Origin: Cryptomeria japonica
Lineage: Eukaryota; Streptophyta; Pinopsida; Cupressales; Cupressaceae
Reading direction: 5' to 3'
Length of the DNA stretch: 64,000 nucleotides
Assembly (NCBI RefSeq): GCF_030272615.1
Contig: NC_081410.1
Coordinates: 119,846,640-119,910,639, forward strand
The notes beneath the pieces are model-generated. The model was not told the origin of the DNA. It made no database searches and saw only the letters and a list, made by a program, of their open reading frames with translations. Shown piece after piece: positions 1-13,372 of this stretch (position 1 is its first letter; each line of letters opens with the position of its first letter). A program made the translations under genes and the position numbers.

Positions 1-1411
1 TAGAGACGTTTTACAGTGTTTTGAATATATCGATGTTAGGAGCTAACACAGCGCGACCCATCATCCCTCTATAGTTAATGTTATACAAGAAAATCAGATT
101 GAATGACTGTAGTCTGCGCCCAATCCAATTAAAGCTTTTTATATGGATAAAATCTGGAGCTTGTTATATTTAGAAACACATTCTAGGAATGTCATGTCCT
201 GTGAAAGCTTAAAATATACTAATATTTTGTATTTGGTTGTTTATTTATTATACACTGTGCCGATATATCAATGTACCTTGGTTCTGAAGATTGTCTATCC
301 ACATAACCTTACCCTTATCTGCAGGTAACTGGTGAGAAGTGACGGTGTTTATGTTTTAAGTTTCTTAATACTCTTCTTTTTGTTGCTATAGTTTTTTCTT
401 TTTAATTCAGGCTTTTTCAGATTTTTTAAGTTTAGCTTGTAGTCTTCTGGGAGTTGAATGCCTTCTCTTAAATTTCTTTTCATCAAGTTGTTCGTTAACC
501 TCTGAATTGAGATGTTAAAGCACAGAAATAATATTTATTTCAATGTGATATTTTTTATGCTTTGTCATGTTAACCTAGATATTAGTCAAATATAGTTAAG
601 GTTAGCTCTGGTTTTGGGATCATATATGTTTAATTAAATCTGATTTAAGTCCATGTCTTGGTTTTGAATTTGACTGCTGTAAGTAGTTTTGATGGAATTG
701 TGTGAGTGGTTTATTGCAATTCAATCTCATTGATGTTCACTGCCTGCCTTTTTGTGTATGTTTCCAAGTTTATACATTAATAGAATTTAGGGTTCACTTC
801 TGAGATCATTCACAATCTGTACATGATCTTCTGGATTGTTGAAATGTTTAAAGAAGCAAGAGGTGTAGTTTGAAAATAGAACGAGAATGCTGGCGCTTGC
901 TATTTGACCAGAGGACCAGTCTTCCTGGTTGGGTTTGGCTTTTGATCGAGTAGTTAATGTTAAGATGCATGGATAATGTTTTTGCCGTAGGCTGTTATTT
1001 GTGCTTTCTACTTGGTTTAATTCTAGGCGTTTTTTACTAACTTATATTTGTGGATGATTTAATATTATACATGTCTGCATTGTATTAAAGCACAATGATC
1101 ATAAAATTATCATCCGGGCAAACCTGATTTTTAACCCTGAGATGCCGTTAAATTTTAAATTCAGGTTGTATGTATTGACCTGATCCGCATTGGTTCCTGT
1201 TTATATATTTTGTTCTAATTTTAAACTTCTAGTTGTGAAGTATATATAATTGTTTTAGCTCTGTTTTGTTAATTTAAGATCATAAATGATTATAGAGTTT
1301 ATTAAGTCTGCTTTTTGTCTGGCATATTTTACAAAGTGACTATAAATTGTGAAGTGAAATCCGAGGTACTCCCCAGTGCTTAACCATTTATACTTTTATC
1401 ATACACATCAG
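1..1411. other. Left-edge A+T-rich sequence, probably intronic or intergenic
   Basis: No convincing gene is visible. The first 72 bases read openly on the plus strand in frame 3 up to a TAG, with an ordinary amino-acid mix, and could be the end of an exon cut by the window edge; I could not match it to a family. The rest is A+T-rich with long T runs and no sustained frame, as expected of intron sequence if the two candidate exons to the right are real. Confidence 0.3.
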
Positions 1412-1723
1412 AATTGAGGGCATCTTGCACAAAAATGGAAGAAGAGACGTATATGAGCATATCAGGCAACTGTGGTGAGGATAATTATTTGCTCGCTTGA
1501 TTATTTGTGTGAAGTACACAACATTTCCAGATTGTTTCTAAAGGTGGATCATAACAAGAAAATTTGAACTAGATATAAAAGATTATGTATTTTGAGGAAA
1601 ATTATGGTTTTATCTTTCCTAATATCTCTAATTATTATCTGCTTCTGAGTTTGTTTTGAAGATGACAATTGTTTTTCTTATGCCCACAGGCAATTTGTGT
1701 GTTTATATTCTACCAATCCGTAG
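1412..1723 (+). CDS. Two candidate terminal exons of an unrecognised host gene
   Basis: A 63-nt open block (1,412-1,474) is preceded by CACATCAG and followed by GTGAGG. A second block (1,690-1,723) is preceded by CCCACAG. In compatible phase they give one reading: 20 codons rich in charged residues (GILHKNGRRDVYEHIRQL), a Trp codon split across the intron, ten more codons ending STNP, then TAG at 1,721. The intron would be 215 bp. I recognise no family and see no upstream exon, so this could be chance. Transcript data would settle it. The exon-like composition, the splice sites at both boundaries and the phase match are the only support. Confidence 0.3.
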
Positions 1724-2690
1724 GGCAATGGGACAAACTGCTCTGCGTTCCAAGCTTCCAATACGGCTATGTTAAAGTTTCACCATAATATTAAAGATTG
1801 TTGATGGTCAATGCTTTTGCCAATGAACATTCAACATTGTGATTCTCTGCCTTATGGAGTCAATTATTTAGTTATTCAATCAGGAGAAGGGAACGAATCA
1901 TCTATCCAACGAAGTTAAGGTGACATCCTTTTATGCTTTCTTGAATAAAAATAAGAGTTTTTTGTTTGAAGTTTGAAGTCTCAATTTTAATCAAGGGGAG
2001 GAGCGAATTTATTTATGGTTTGAGCACATTTGCCGAAGAAATTTACTTGTTTATCGAAAAGTCTGGTTATAGGTGCCGAGTAAATTAATTATTGAGTAGG
2101 TACAATTTGCGAGCTATATTTGACACCTGTAGCGAGCAACTGGACATAGTACCCTTCTGTTATTCAAACATATCTGTTTTGCAATTCGCTAATTTTAAAC
2201 ACCTTACTTTCGTAAGGATTAGGCTGTATCCAACCTGATATGTTAAGTTGCTGCTTATCTTTGAATTAGTAATACACACATATTTAAGCTAGCTTTTGTA
2301 ATGGGTAGATACTCTTTCGAGTATTTTCTGAGTTCTAAGATGGGGTACTCTCTCTCGAGCATTTTCGTTAGTTTTAAGTTTTCTCATCTCACCCTTCTAC
2401 AATGGGTAGATACTCCTTCGGGCTTGTTCATTAGTTTTAAACTTTGTTAAGCTCACCCTTCTCAATGGTAGCATGCATTAACAATGACTTGGGTTAGTTT
2501 TTAGACACTCTTTGGTGCATTTTCTATAAGTTCAGCATTTAGGTGATCCATGTTCCACCAGGTTCTTTGGGATGGATTGTTTGAGTCATTTTTGGGGACG
2601 TCATAATAAGCTAAACGGGCAATTCAGTTTTTGAAATTACGTCTTCACTTCTAGACCGATTCGCCAAAACACGATGTTCACATCACCCAA
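1724..2690. other. Non-coding stretch with short degenerate direct repeats
   Basis: No sustained reading frame. Between about 2,298 and 2,466 a motif of the form GGGTAGATACTC-TTCG-G followed by TTAGTTTTAA and CTCACCCTTCT recurs three times with drift, roughly every 40 to 60 bases. It could be LTR or 3' UTR sequence of an unidentified element, but no termini or target duplications were found. Confidence 0.35.
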
Positions 2691-3319
2691 CTCGACGGCT
2701 ATTATGGCTTGTTGCGAGCCAGAAAGATCTATGTAATTATTAAACACATTAAACAAATGGTGGCGAAGTGTTTGAGGACCAAGTCAATTGATACTTCAAA
2801 TGCCCACATCACTCCAACAACGCCAGAGATTACTAAAAGAGTTAAGACAATGCCTTTGCACCACAATTGGAAGGATGGAATAGGTAAAAGATTTGAGGGA
2901 AAATTTAAAAATATCAGAGAACTTTGAATATTCGTTTTATAACATTAATAAAACATTTTTCATATTGACAAATACATTATAGAATCCTTAATACACAACA
3001 ATAGAGTTAATGTGAGTCAAATAAATCAATATCAACACTTTAAAAGCTTAGTAGTGGAGAAACCATAAGTTTGAAATAGATAATCAAATTAAACTTTGAA
3101 TGTGTGTACTTTCTACTTATATTTCACTATTGTACAATATCTAAAATACGATTTCAAACTTTACAAACATCAGAACAGTATGTTCAAATTGTATGTTTAT
3201 GTACACTTTGCAATTACACAATTGTATACCAAAATTTGAATCCTTGAAACAAAAAGTAAAAGTACTTAAATATAACAAAGGATTAAAACAATGAAGTTTG
3301 AAATTGTAAACATGGGCTT

Positions 3320-3480
3320 GCAGCCAAAGACCAAAAAGTAGCAATATTTTTGCTACAACTTACACTTAACAGCAAAAATAAAAACTGCCTCCTTATTGTT
3401 GCTACAATTTCCACCTAACAAAAAAATAAAAGTAACATTGCTATTGTGGCGACAACTTCCACCCAATAACAAAAAAGAAT
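3320..3480. repeat. Three degenerate ~55-60 bp tandem repeats
   Basis: The block GCAATATTTTTGCTACAACT followed by CTTAACAGCAAAAATAAAA recurs three times with substitutions: TTGCTACAACTT, TTGCTACAATTTCC and TGGCGACAACTTCC, each followed by a CACCTAACA-like string and an A-rich spacer. It looks like an old minisatellite. Confidence 0.5.
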
Positions 3481-3990
3481 GGATGTTTGCTAAAACTCAA
3501 GATAGGTCCCAATGGTTTCTTCATCCTTTGAATGTGTATATAATTTGTACATGTATATAGTTTGTTACACGATAGAAAAGATTTTTGGATGTTATTCTTT
3601 TTTGTTTTTCATTGGGCTATATCACATTTAAGTTTAAACTTTATATAAACTCTTGCACCTTCTTCTAATATTATTCCATGTTTCCTTTATATATGTTTTT
3701 GTCCAAATTAGAAGCAATATTATTGATATAAATCGGATTCCTTTATAAAATCTTTACAAGAATTTGAAATAACTTAATAAATTATTATTCTCTAGGCCTT
3801 TTTTAAAATAGTAGTAGGGGACAATCGAGACTTTTAAGAGACATTTGAGACATCTTTGATTGCCCTTAGCTATAATCTCTATGCCCTCCAGATGATTTGT
3901 ACATTTTTTTTTCTCTATTTATATTTTTATAAACAAGAATGACCAAGGGATGTCATTGAGCCGTCTTTGTTATGGGATAAGTCCTTGGGG

Positions 3991-4044
3991 AACATAGGAA
4001 AAATAAGTTATGTAAGCAACATAGGAAAAATAAGTTATGTAAGC
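3991..4044. repeat. Exact 27-bp tandem duplication
   Basis: The 27-bp unit beginning AACATAGGAAAAATAAG and ending TGTAAGC occurs twice, back to back and without mismatch. It is a recent slippage-type duplication in non-coding sequence. Confidence 0.85.
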
Positions 4045-5451
4045 AACTTTTAATAGGAAAGGTCTTCTATTTACTCTTCTTGAGGAGTTAAATAACCACT
4101 TTTCCTTGTGATAAATACAGCAAACAATTTAGCATCAAGGATGTCCAACTCTATTTAAAATTGACTAGGATTTTAGAGCTACTCTCCTAAGTGAAATTTG
4201 AATTCTTTTATAGGTGCATACAAGATGTTCTTTCATTTTATTCAATGTTGATTTGGAAATAAGAAGGGTGATTATTTGTGCTCGAACATGCAAAATCTAA
4301 GCTTTGTGACCTAGGGTTTAAATCATTTTCAACTTATATGAATTAGCATGAGCTAGATATCAAGCTTGAATGTTACCAAGAGTTAAAAAATCATTTCCCA
4401 CTTAGATGAATTTGTACGAGTTTAAGTTTGAAAAGATTATTGTCTTGTCTTATAAAGGAGAAGAAATTTGTTATATTCAAGGAAAATCCTAACAAACAAA
4501 AAGAATGGCAAAGCTAACAACACCACTTAAAATATAGAATTTATTATGTCCATAATAAATGATGTTAGTGTTGTTTAGTATGGAGCTTTCAAGCATATTA
4601 GAGCATGGAAGGTGGTTTTATGAAATCATATATGACAAATCTTTATTACTTTCATGATGGTGGTTATCAAAACCTTGTTGGTAAGGGTTGCCCAAGTTGC
4701 AACAATTGCAAATTTTAAAATGTATTGCATGTTTATTTATAAACAATATAATTATGGACCTCTTAGTTGTGTAATATATGAACTTAAGAATTTGTTTCAT
4801 GTTTACTTATAGGTGATATAATCATGGACATTAGTTGTATATGCAATATTACAATTGTCACATTTTTATTAACAAATAGGTAGCATGTAGGAATTGAATT
4901 TGGTGTATGTAAAAATTAATGTGCTATACAACAAAATTTATGTGTGATTGGGCAATGTTTTACATAGTTATAGAAACACCTTGATGAACTCAAAGGAGGC
5001 CTTGTAGCAAATTTGGATGCTATGTGTCTATTATGTTTTTGCTTATAACAATTGAAGAACATTAAGGCTTTTGAAGATTTGTGATGATGCTAGTGTAATT
5101 AGTATCGTTTGATGAGTACGACAAAGAGATTGTAGTCAAGGAAAATGGAATTGGTAAAAATGAATTTAAGTGCGAAGTAAAGTGATTTAAATAATGAGAA
5201 CCAAAACTTGTGCATCGTATTCACCTTTGAAAAAGATCAGGATTCTTAAATGATACTTGTAAATCATAAAAACATTTAAAGGTTAAAATGGTCAAATTAT
5301 AATACGTGTAAGATGGATGTCAATTTATTATGCGAGATAAACTTGTATCCTATAAGGAGACTCGAAATGAACATTAGAGTGCTCATAAGGAAAGGTTAAC
5401 AAAATGTACTAAATTTTGGATTTTTTTTTTTAATATTCTTATGAATGATGG

Positions 5452-5505
5452 TAAATGCTTTTGAGTTTTTTAAAATGTTAAATGCTTTTGAGTTTTTTGA
5501 AAGGT
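5452..5505. repeat. 27-bp tandem duplication
   Basis: TAAATGCTTTTGAGTTTTTT is repeated twice with a 27-bp period. The copies differ by a few bases after the T run (AAAATG against GAAAGG). Non-coding. Confidence 0.75.
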
Positions 5506-7822
5506 TGTGTAACTTTGCTAGATCCATATGTTGCATTGTGTTTTATGTTACCTTAGTGTTGTATGTAGATGTTTAGGATCTAATTATTAAGGATGGTGAG
5601 TGATTTCTCTTTGATATACATTTGTAAAGTTCAATCGAAGTTCAATGTTGAGCTAAAGAACTCGGATTGACATTGCATGCTTTAATAGCCATCAATAGTA
5701 GAAAAATCATAACTCAACTTAAATTTTAGAAATTAAATACTTGAAATTGAAGATAAGTTAAAACAAAAATGACATTACCTTCAAGCCTAACTTTGTTTGC
5801 ATTCAATGTAAAGGATTGGAGGAAATTTGTTGATACTTTTGGGCAACAAACACTTTGAAGAAAGAAGTGATGAAATGAAATGGTGAGGAATATTCTTTGT
5901 TTATAAAGAATAGGCATGGAATAGATGATATGCTTATTCAAGGTAAGCCTCAAATAATGTTATGTTAACTAGATATACCTAGGCCATATAAGGTAAAGGA
6001 ATCTAAATAAGAGAAAGTTGGCATGAAGGTTTGACACATGTAACTAACTAAGACTTAAATTATAAAGATACAACTCAACGTTATAATCTTCTAACATTGT
6101 TCCTTGAGATTGGTAAAATAATGTGTTGATTATAGAATATTGTTAGGAATTACATCTTAGTTTAATCAAGTTAGGTGAGATAACTAAATATAATAATTGT
6201 TAGTGTAAATATAAAACAATGTTAGGTATGTGGTGGTTGGTGAAGTTTTGTGTGCATATGATTGAAGAAGATTTGTGGTAATATTGACATTTTGTTGTTT
6301 AATTTGAAAGTGATTTTATAGGTAATAAATTGTTGAATTTGCCAACTATTTGTTGTTGAAAGCCCTTTTTTTTTGAAGTAGTTATGTCTTGAGTTGTTGC
6401 TAGGTGGGCCATTGATTGGTTACTACTTAAAGATTGATACATGTAGCATATAATTTGATTTGTCTTTTTTTCTTTCAAGCACACACTATTAGGTTTTAAT
6501 TCATTGATTAGTAATTTGAGTTGGTGGTATTTGGTTTTGAAGTGTACTGAGATGCTTAGGATTGTGGGGATGTCTTACACTATTAAGAGGGTAATAAGGT
6601 GTTTTTGAACATTGTGCATATGTATTCATAAACTCTTCTCAAATTTTACAAAGATGGGAGTCTTATGTGGTAATGGTGTCTTTTGTGGTTAGTGATAAAT
6701 TAAGGTGAAAGATGGGTATGGTTATTTTTTAAGGAAGCGATATGACCCAATAGTATTCTTGAAGCCTATCAAAAATTTGTCAAAGAGGTATGCAAGCGAT
6801 TTGTTTGTTTGTACATGTGAAGGCATTCTTTGATATAGTAGATTAAAAGTTGCAAGATCTGAAAAACATTTTCAGTAGTAGAAGTTACAATTTGTGAAGA
6901 GATTTCATGAATTTTTTTAGTTGGAATTTAGACTGAGGGTTTTAAAGCCTAAAATAATCCTCCATACAATTACATACATGGATGTATTTGGAGGTGGGCT
7001 TAACACTTTTATGTTCAATGTTTCATTTGTAAGAATAGTGTAAAAGTTGCTTTTTTTTGTGGAAACTAAGACCTTGAAATAATTGTTTTTTATCATGTGA
7101 TTTCACATTTTTGCTATGGAAATTTTGCTTGCATGTATTTTTTTTATCAAACGTTTGGAGATTATAGTGCAGCCTAAAGAGGTCTAACGAGAGCTACACA
7201 AACTTCTCTTGTAGAGATGGTTCTTTTCATGACAAAGTACTAATTCCTTGTTGGGTTCCTTTTATTAGTAAGGGGCACTTAGTAGTGTAGATACCTAAAA
7301 TTGACCACCTATCAGTTTTGGCTATCTTCTATAATTGATTATTCACATTTACTTAGTTATTTTATTTTTGTTTCTTATATTAAGCAAATAATATTTTTCA
7401 CTATTCCTCTATTCTTCTTCCTCATATAAAATCATTTGTTTATATCATTGGTAAAGTTTAATTCTTTGTGAAAAATTATCTGACATGTATTTATCTAGAC
7501 ATTATGCTACTTTCCTCACGAGTTAAATAAATATTTTAAAAATATGTATTTATTTATTTATTTAATTTGCCATTTTCGTTATGTTTGCTCATCTCACATA
7601 GTTTTCTTCTAATCATTTGCACATGGATTTAAGCAATGATTAATGAAGGTTTGACTCACCTAAGTCTCCATGATGATCCACATGTCATAATTTCTAGAAG
7701 CATGACATAGCTTTGGCCAAGTCTTCTATTCTCCATAAACCCAAATTTTAAATTCATTCTATGTACTTGTAGTATTGGAATACTCTAAATCTTCACATTT
7801 TGAGATCCTTCCAAAGTGCTTT

Positions 7823-8131
7823 GAAGTGCTCAATCATATCACCTTCCCAAGCTTGATATGCACCATTCATTCTCTTGCAATCTATTGGAGTCTCTTGTAT
7901 CAACCAATCCCCTTCATTTGTTTTTGAAGTATTCAATTACATCACCTTCCCAAGCTTGATCTCTACCATTCATTGTCCTATAATCTATTGGAGTCTATTA
8001 TATCAACCAATCTCCTTCATTTGTTTTTGAAGTACACAATTGCATTACCCTCCCAAGCTTGATCTCCACCATTCTTTCTCTTACAATTTATTGGATTGTG
8101 TTCTATTAAGCAATCCCCTTCACACATTTGT
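7823..8131. repeat. Tandem array, three copies of ~103 bp
   Basis: Three consecutive units start at about 7,823, 7,926 and 8,029. Each begins GAAGT, then a CAAT-A-ATCACC block, CCCAAGCTTGAT, CACCATTC, CAATCTATTGGA and CAACCAATC, ending near CCTTCATTTG. Divergence is moderate, with the last copy most diverged. No coding frame spans the units. It is a short satellite or internal repeat of an unidentified element. Confidence 0.8.
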
Positions 8132-10095
8132 TGATATCTCCTTCCTTGAGAGGTCTCAAGCATCTTGAGCCCTTAATTTCCCTTTTCAATCCTAGCCCTT
8201 TATCGCCATCTTGAAAAATCTATAAATCAGACCCTTCTAGCCATTTTAGGGAGAGCTTTTAATGGTAGGTTATGCCATTTCATTGAGCACTTAACATATC
8301 ACTACAATCATAATCAATTCAATTTCTTGGGACGTTTAATATTTGTATATTGCATAGTTTTGTTTGTTAACGATTTTTTATGCTTGAACTTGAGTGTTTT
8401 CTCTTGATTGGCAAATTTGGCTTACCTTAGGTTTTTTTTTTTTTCCATTTTCACTTTTATCTACACATATTTTTGGCTTGATTGGTGGGGCCAATGTATT
8501 TATTAGTAATCTTTTCTTGCAAGTTTTGATTGTTACATGATTGTAGGTTACAATTTGATGGTTGTGATGTGTTTGAATGTATATGTTTACCTTACATTGT
8601 ACTTTTTTTCTTATGCATTCTAACATGTTTTTTATCATTTTCTCATCATTCGATTCATACTCTTGACGAGGAGACATTTTTATAGGACATTATGATGCTA
8701 ACTTTCATTCACATTTCTTTTTGGTGTAAATTCTAACATCTTTTGTTGGAGGTTTACCACATGTGAAGTTTCAGTATAGTTTAGTGTATGCGTCCATAAG
8801 ACGGTGTATGCACATTGCAAATAACTGTATCTATTTGTATGGTTTAAAATGAGTTTTTTTTTTACATTTGTACTATTCTTTCTTGCATTTTTGGTAAGAT
8901 ATTGATCTTTTAGTGGAATATATTACAAATCTCTTTACGTAGCCTTTGTGTTATACCCAAGTAGCAATAAAAATTGATTTTTGACTAAGTCATTTTTGTG
9001 CAGGACCCACATTTCAGTGCATCTATTCTTGGTTTGGTGTATCTGTTGATTGTTTCAACGGTTATATCTTAGTTATAAAGTTTCTAATTTTTAGAGTTTA
9101 GCATATGCATCTACAAAATGGTCTATACACTTTGTAAATTAGTAGTTTTATTTTGGACATATTTTTATATCATTTGGGTAAGCCCGCAATAATGAGTCCC
9201 ACTTTTTTGCCATTGTAGGGCATTGAAATCAACATTTTCAGCTAAATCATTATTTTTTCACACCTATTGTAGTTAAATAGTTAAGAATATGAAGATCATG
9301 TGAACTAGTGATTTGTGAGATTCCCTAATGATTCTTTAAATAACTTGTTTTTTAAAAAAATAAAAAAATCAATCAGTTACTTTTTTATTTTTTAATTATA
9401 TAGGAAACAACATTTTTTAAAATTGACAATTATGTTGTTACATATGACTTCTTTTATATGGAGGATAAAATATTTAATTTTTTTAAACATATATTTGTAC
9501 TAGCAATATTTAACACGCATTTTGTTTAATAAGGCTTTCTTGCATATTTTTTAAAATTAAGTTTTAAAGTTGAACTAATTAATTTAGACATAGTTGCATG
9601 TTGTCACACATAACTTGTTTTGCATGTATCAATATTAAATTTTTAATTTTTGTGTTGAAACGAGGACCAATACTTAATGTGTAGATATTTTTCAAAATTG
9701 CTTCACTCATTTACTTTTTTTTGCACATGCATATAACAAAGAACTTGATGATTAATAAAGCATAAAAAACAACTTTTTAATAAAACCAAAATAAATTAAA
9801 ATTATGCTTGTTGGAAAGCTCATTTCGAGGGTTATGATTCTACATATTTGTTTGTCAAAATCATTCCATTTGTAAGCCCAATTTGAGTTTTGAAAGTCAA
9901 ATTTTTGAGAAAAATTGAAAAGGGATGGTGGGGAGGCATACCCAAGACATTCTTTCAAAGGTATGGTCAAATAAAGGTCCTTTCATGTGCTAAATAATTT
10001 GTAATGGGTAACCTTCGAATGAAGGTCCTTGAATTAAAAAATGAATAATTTTTTTTAATGGTTGACTTTTTTTTGAAGGCCAATGAGTTGACCTA
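8132..10095. other. Gene-poor A+T-rich stretch
   Basis: No domain or element was recognised. A roughly 45-bp block near 8,778 (TTTAGTGTATGCGTCCATAAG and following) has a diverged relative near 9,097, which hints at an old duplication about 320 bp apart. The open frame at 8,378-8,677 minus is Lys-rich and low in complexity and is not supported as a gene. Confidence 0.35.
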
Positions 10096-10466
10096 ATAAT
10101 TTTTTTTGACCAACACAAAGCTGCTATAGGGCAATACCCTTTGTATTAATTGAAAAGTTTTTACATTATATCTGTTCGTAGAGGTGATATCCCACCATCT
10201 CCCAGAGTCATTTCCCGATATCATCCTCCTCCTATCAACTAGCTAAAATGCTTGCAGACCAATACCCCATAGACTCCTATACATTCTTTGGCTACCTACA
10301 TTTTGACTTTGCTCGTATAATAGCAAAATTGGGCATAAGACCACTACCTATGTATCCGTAAGTATAAAAAAGGATCTATTACAAAATTGGGCTTGCACCC
10401 CAATAGTATTGACAGACTTAAAAAAGGAAATCAACACAAAGGAATGCCTTAGAATAGAAGCCATCC

Positions 10467-11211
10467 CTAGTCTTGGTCAGACTCCATCTTGGCTTGCACA
10501 TGAACCTTACGCACTGCCATTGCTCTGACAACCACATGACATTCTAGTCCACATAATGCATGAGCTTGACCAACAACGACCTCCTCCACATCTTTGGCAT
10601 CATTTGGAGTCCATTCTTCGCCCAAGCCCCAGTCATTCTCCTCCTCATTTCCCATCTCATCAACACATATCTCTACAGCCTTTTAGTCCTTCCTACATGA
10701 CATAATTCGAGAACCCACCCGCCTCAATGCTCATGATTCTTAATACAAGGGTGATACTTTGGTCCATCTCCGACCAGCAAAGCTTCAACCTCTTTGGTTC
10801 TAGGGTTTGGACAATTGAGTACTTTTTGACTTCTATGCCCTTTCCCAGTGACATGTAGTAATTTTGCACCAATGTGATGCAAAACTTCCCATTCATGTTG
10901 TCTAAGATTGCATCTATTTCTCCTAAGAAGGCGTGTCGAAAAATCATTTGGGAGACCTTTGCCTTCAGTTTGCTAACACCCATATAGACTAACATCGCTA
11001 AGAACATGACAAATTGTCCACATTGACTCTATAGTGGTGGTATGCTTTCAGGAATTCGTCTCGTAGGATCTTCTTCACTGCATGTAGAACAATGAGATGG
11101 TTGGTCTCTATTACCGAAAGTAGCCTCTTGTTTGATATTTCCCCCAAGAAAGCCATTTACTGTTTTGAGTTCTCCAACAAAATGGGCGTATCCATTTTCT
11201 GCAACACACAT
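10467..11211 (-). pseudogene. LINE 3' region with residual open frames after RNase H
   Basis: Downstream of RNase H on the minus strand, three open segments follow: 11,211-11,029, 11,007-10,693 (beginning MFLAMLVYMGVSKLKAK) and 10,655-10,467 (beginning MGNEEENDWGLGEEW). They have normal amino-acid composition and are separated by single stops or shifts. I do not recognise a domain. They may be a C-terminal extension of ORF2, a third ORF, or chance frames in a long 3' UTR. Confidence 0.4.
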
Positions 11212-11828
11212 CTACCTAGCCAATTTCTAGTTTTGATGGGTTACCATGAAATTCTTCCACCTAGTCCTACCGTAAATAACTACCCATCAATTGCAATAAA
11301 TTTTTGGCATAAATTTAGCAATAATGTTTTCGATTGCCCTCTTTGTCCTCCAAATCTTAACTATTTATTATGAGATATTTGCCAACTTTGCTTGCCTATC
11401 CAAATCGTGCGATATGCCATTCTTGATAAAGATAGTCACCACCTGTAATCCGTATACCTCATACATTGCCTAGGCCAACATAGCATGACACCATCCAAGG
11501 ATATTAATTTCACACATCGTACTTTAGCTTCCTTAATTTCACAAATCATGACCATATCCTTCTGCTCCTTGCAACCCATCCACCCAATGATCTCGTATGT
11601 CCTTGCATCTTGCGAGTGTCATTTCACACATTCACCACTCTATACTCTAGGTCCTTTCACTCATACTTGGTTATTTACCCACGCCACTGTATAATTCTCT
11701 GGAGTAAATTGCCACTTGTTCGATCACACACTTTTACATTTGTAATTTAAACTTTGCCACTCATTCCAAAGATATTCGTGGCTTGTATTTCTTATGATTG
11801 GTGTATCCTTGTGAGATTATCTGCCCTT

Positions 11829-12237
11829 TTAAATGTGCAATTTATGATTCCCCTGCTCTATCCTCATTACCCTAGCGATACACTTGGCCAATTCATCTGT
11901 CACATCATTCCCTCTGTATATTGGGCTGAGTCCTAAGCCTTGTAGGTTGTCGATCAGTTTTTTGATTGGCTCCAGCCACCTGCTCATCTTCCAATTTGGC
12001 GCATGATTCCATCTTATTGCATTGACCATGATGAGGGAATCTTCTTCTAAATGAATTTTGTTTGCACCCCGTTTCCTTGCCGAGGCCTAATACCCTCAGA
12101 GTAGCTCTTATTTCCGCAATGTTATTGATTGCATACCTAATTGGTTTTGAAACTACCGCCATCAACTTGCCCTCCTCATTCCTCACCACACAACCAATGC
12201 CACTAGGACCTGGATTTCCCTTTGAAGCACCATACAC
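11829..12237 (-). pseudogene. LINE ORF2 RNase H domain, frameshifted
   Basis: The segment begins VYGASKGNPGPSGIGCVV, continues NIAEIRATL, and after a frameshift near 12,030 continues VNAIRWNHAPNW and GNDVTDELAK. This is the RNase H fold found in plant LINE ORF2. The first catalytic Asp (normally DGAS) is Tyr, and the frame is broken before the third acidic site, so it is inactive. The Glu of the AEI segment and the Asp of the NDVTDELA segment remain. Confidence 0.8.
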
Positions 12238-12285
12238 ATTGAGTTTGATCCAACCCGTTTCAGGGGGACACCATTTAATATCCTT

Positions 12286-13369
12286 TCATTTTGCTGTTCT
12301 CCTAGCATTGTATACAATTGGTGGGGTCATCAGTCCTTTAATATTTTGGTAATCTCCCCATCCCAATTGGTAAAAGTGCTTTCCTTTGTCGACTTTGCAT
12401 CTGGCGACCGCATTGGCAATTTCTACTAACAAGGTTTCAATCTTCTTTATTAGACTTTCTCTTGGCATCGCCTGATCCTTAAATATTCTTCTATTATGCT
12501 CTTTCCATACCTCCCAGACCACCGTGACGGGAATAATCTTCCATAGACAACCAATTACACCTTTTTTTTGCCACTTTGGCCACATATTGAAACAATCTCT
12601 CAACTTATTAGAAAAGGGCATCTTCAGATTTAGTTTCATGGTGAAGTGTTTCCACCATGACTTTGTGAATGCACAAGTGAGTAGATGATCCACATCTTCA
12701 TTATTGCTCTTGCATAGTGGGCACTTGCTCTGACCAGGAATACCTACCTTTGCCAATTTGTCATGAGTTAGAATTCTTCCCTAAATGGTCATCCACGCAA
12801 AAACACTAGCTTTGGGAAGACAATGCTTGCCCCATAATAAGTTTTTTGGCCAATTACTATCATCCATGATATCTTCCCTGAATTTGTAACCTAACTTGAC
12901 TTTATACTCCCCATTAGCAGAAGCACACCATTTGATCAGATCAACTTGCTTAGTGATTTCAAAACACCTAATTTCTAGGATCTCTGTCAAGGCATTATTT
13001 TGATGTTGGGGGACATTCAATTCATTGAAATATTTCTACTTCCATTTCAGAATATTGTTGATTGCGGATATATGTCCGTAGTTATACACTTTACTCCCTG
13101 ACACTCTGATGGTCTCCCTCTTAATATCTGCCAACTGAGGATTGTTTCAAAGTGCCATAACAACTTCCCATGAATAATCCTAAAAAGATGCACACTGACC
13201 ATTCTTTATTTCCCAAGTGATATGCTTGGTGATTGTCTCTGCTATCCAATATGAAGTTCCAAATTGCCGAGCTTCTTGGTGGATCTCTTACAGAGGGGAA
13301 TCTGACTGGATTGTCTGAGTCTAGATACTTCTTCAGAATTCTTACCCATTTGTTGTTGCTCCTGACCAT
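12286..13369 (-). pseudogene. LINE ORF2 zf-RVT region
   Basis: This continues the ORF2 of the same LINE. It reads GNKEWS-like sequence, then KASVFAWMTI and, past a stop near 12,783, KLAKVGIPGQSKCPLCKSNN, EDVDHLLTCAF and WWKHF. The C-x2-C...H-x4-C pattern is the plant LINE zf-RVT zinc-binding module. The downstream segment includes VVWEVWKEHNRRIF, another conserved stretch. One in-frame stop separates the two blocks. Confidence 0.8.
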
Positions 13370-13372
13370 GCT

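Larger units (their letters stand above)
2691..7822. other. Long A+T-rich gene-poor stretch
   Basis: I see no recognisable gene, domain or complete mobile element here. Short open frames (for example plus 2,709-2,927) have biased composition and match nothing I know. The stretch holds several local duplications listed separately (3.3, 4.0 and 5.45 kb). Long T and A runs around 5,420, 7,050 and 7,140 could mark old retroelement tails. Confidence 0.4.

Noticed and set aside
11092..12352. Plus-strand frames of 60-96 codons
   Set aside because: Antisense shadows of the minus-strand LINE ORF2 (RNase H and flanks).
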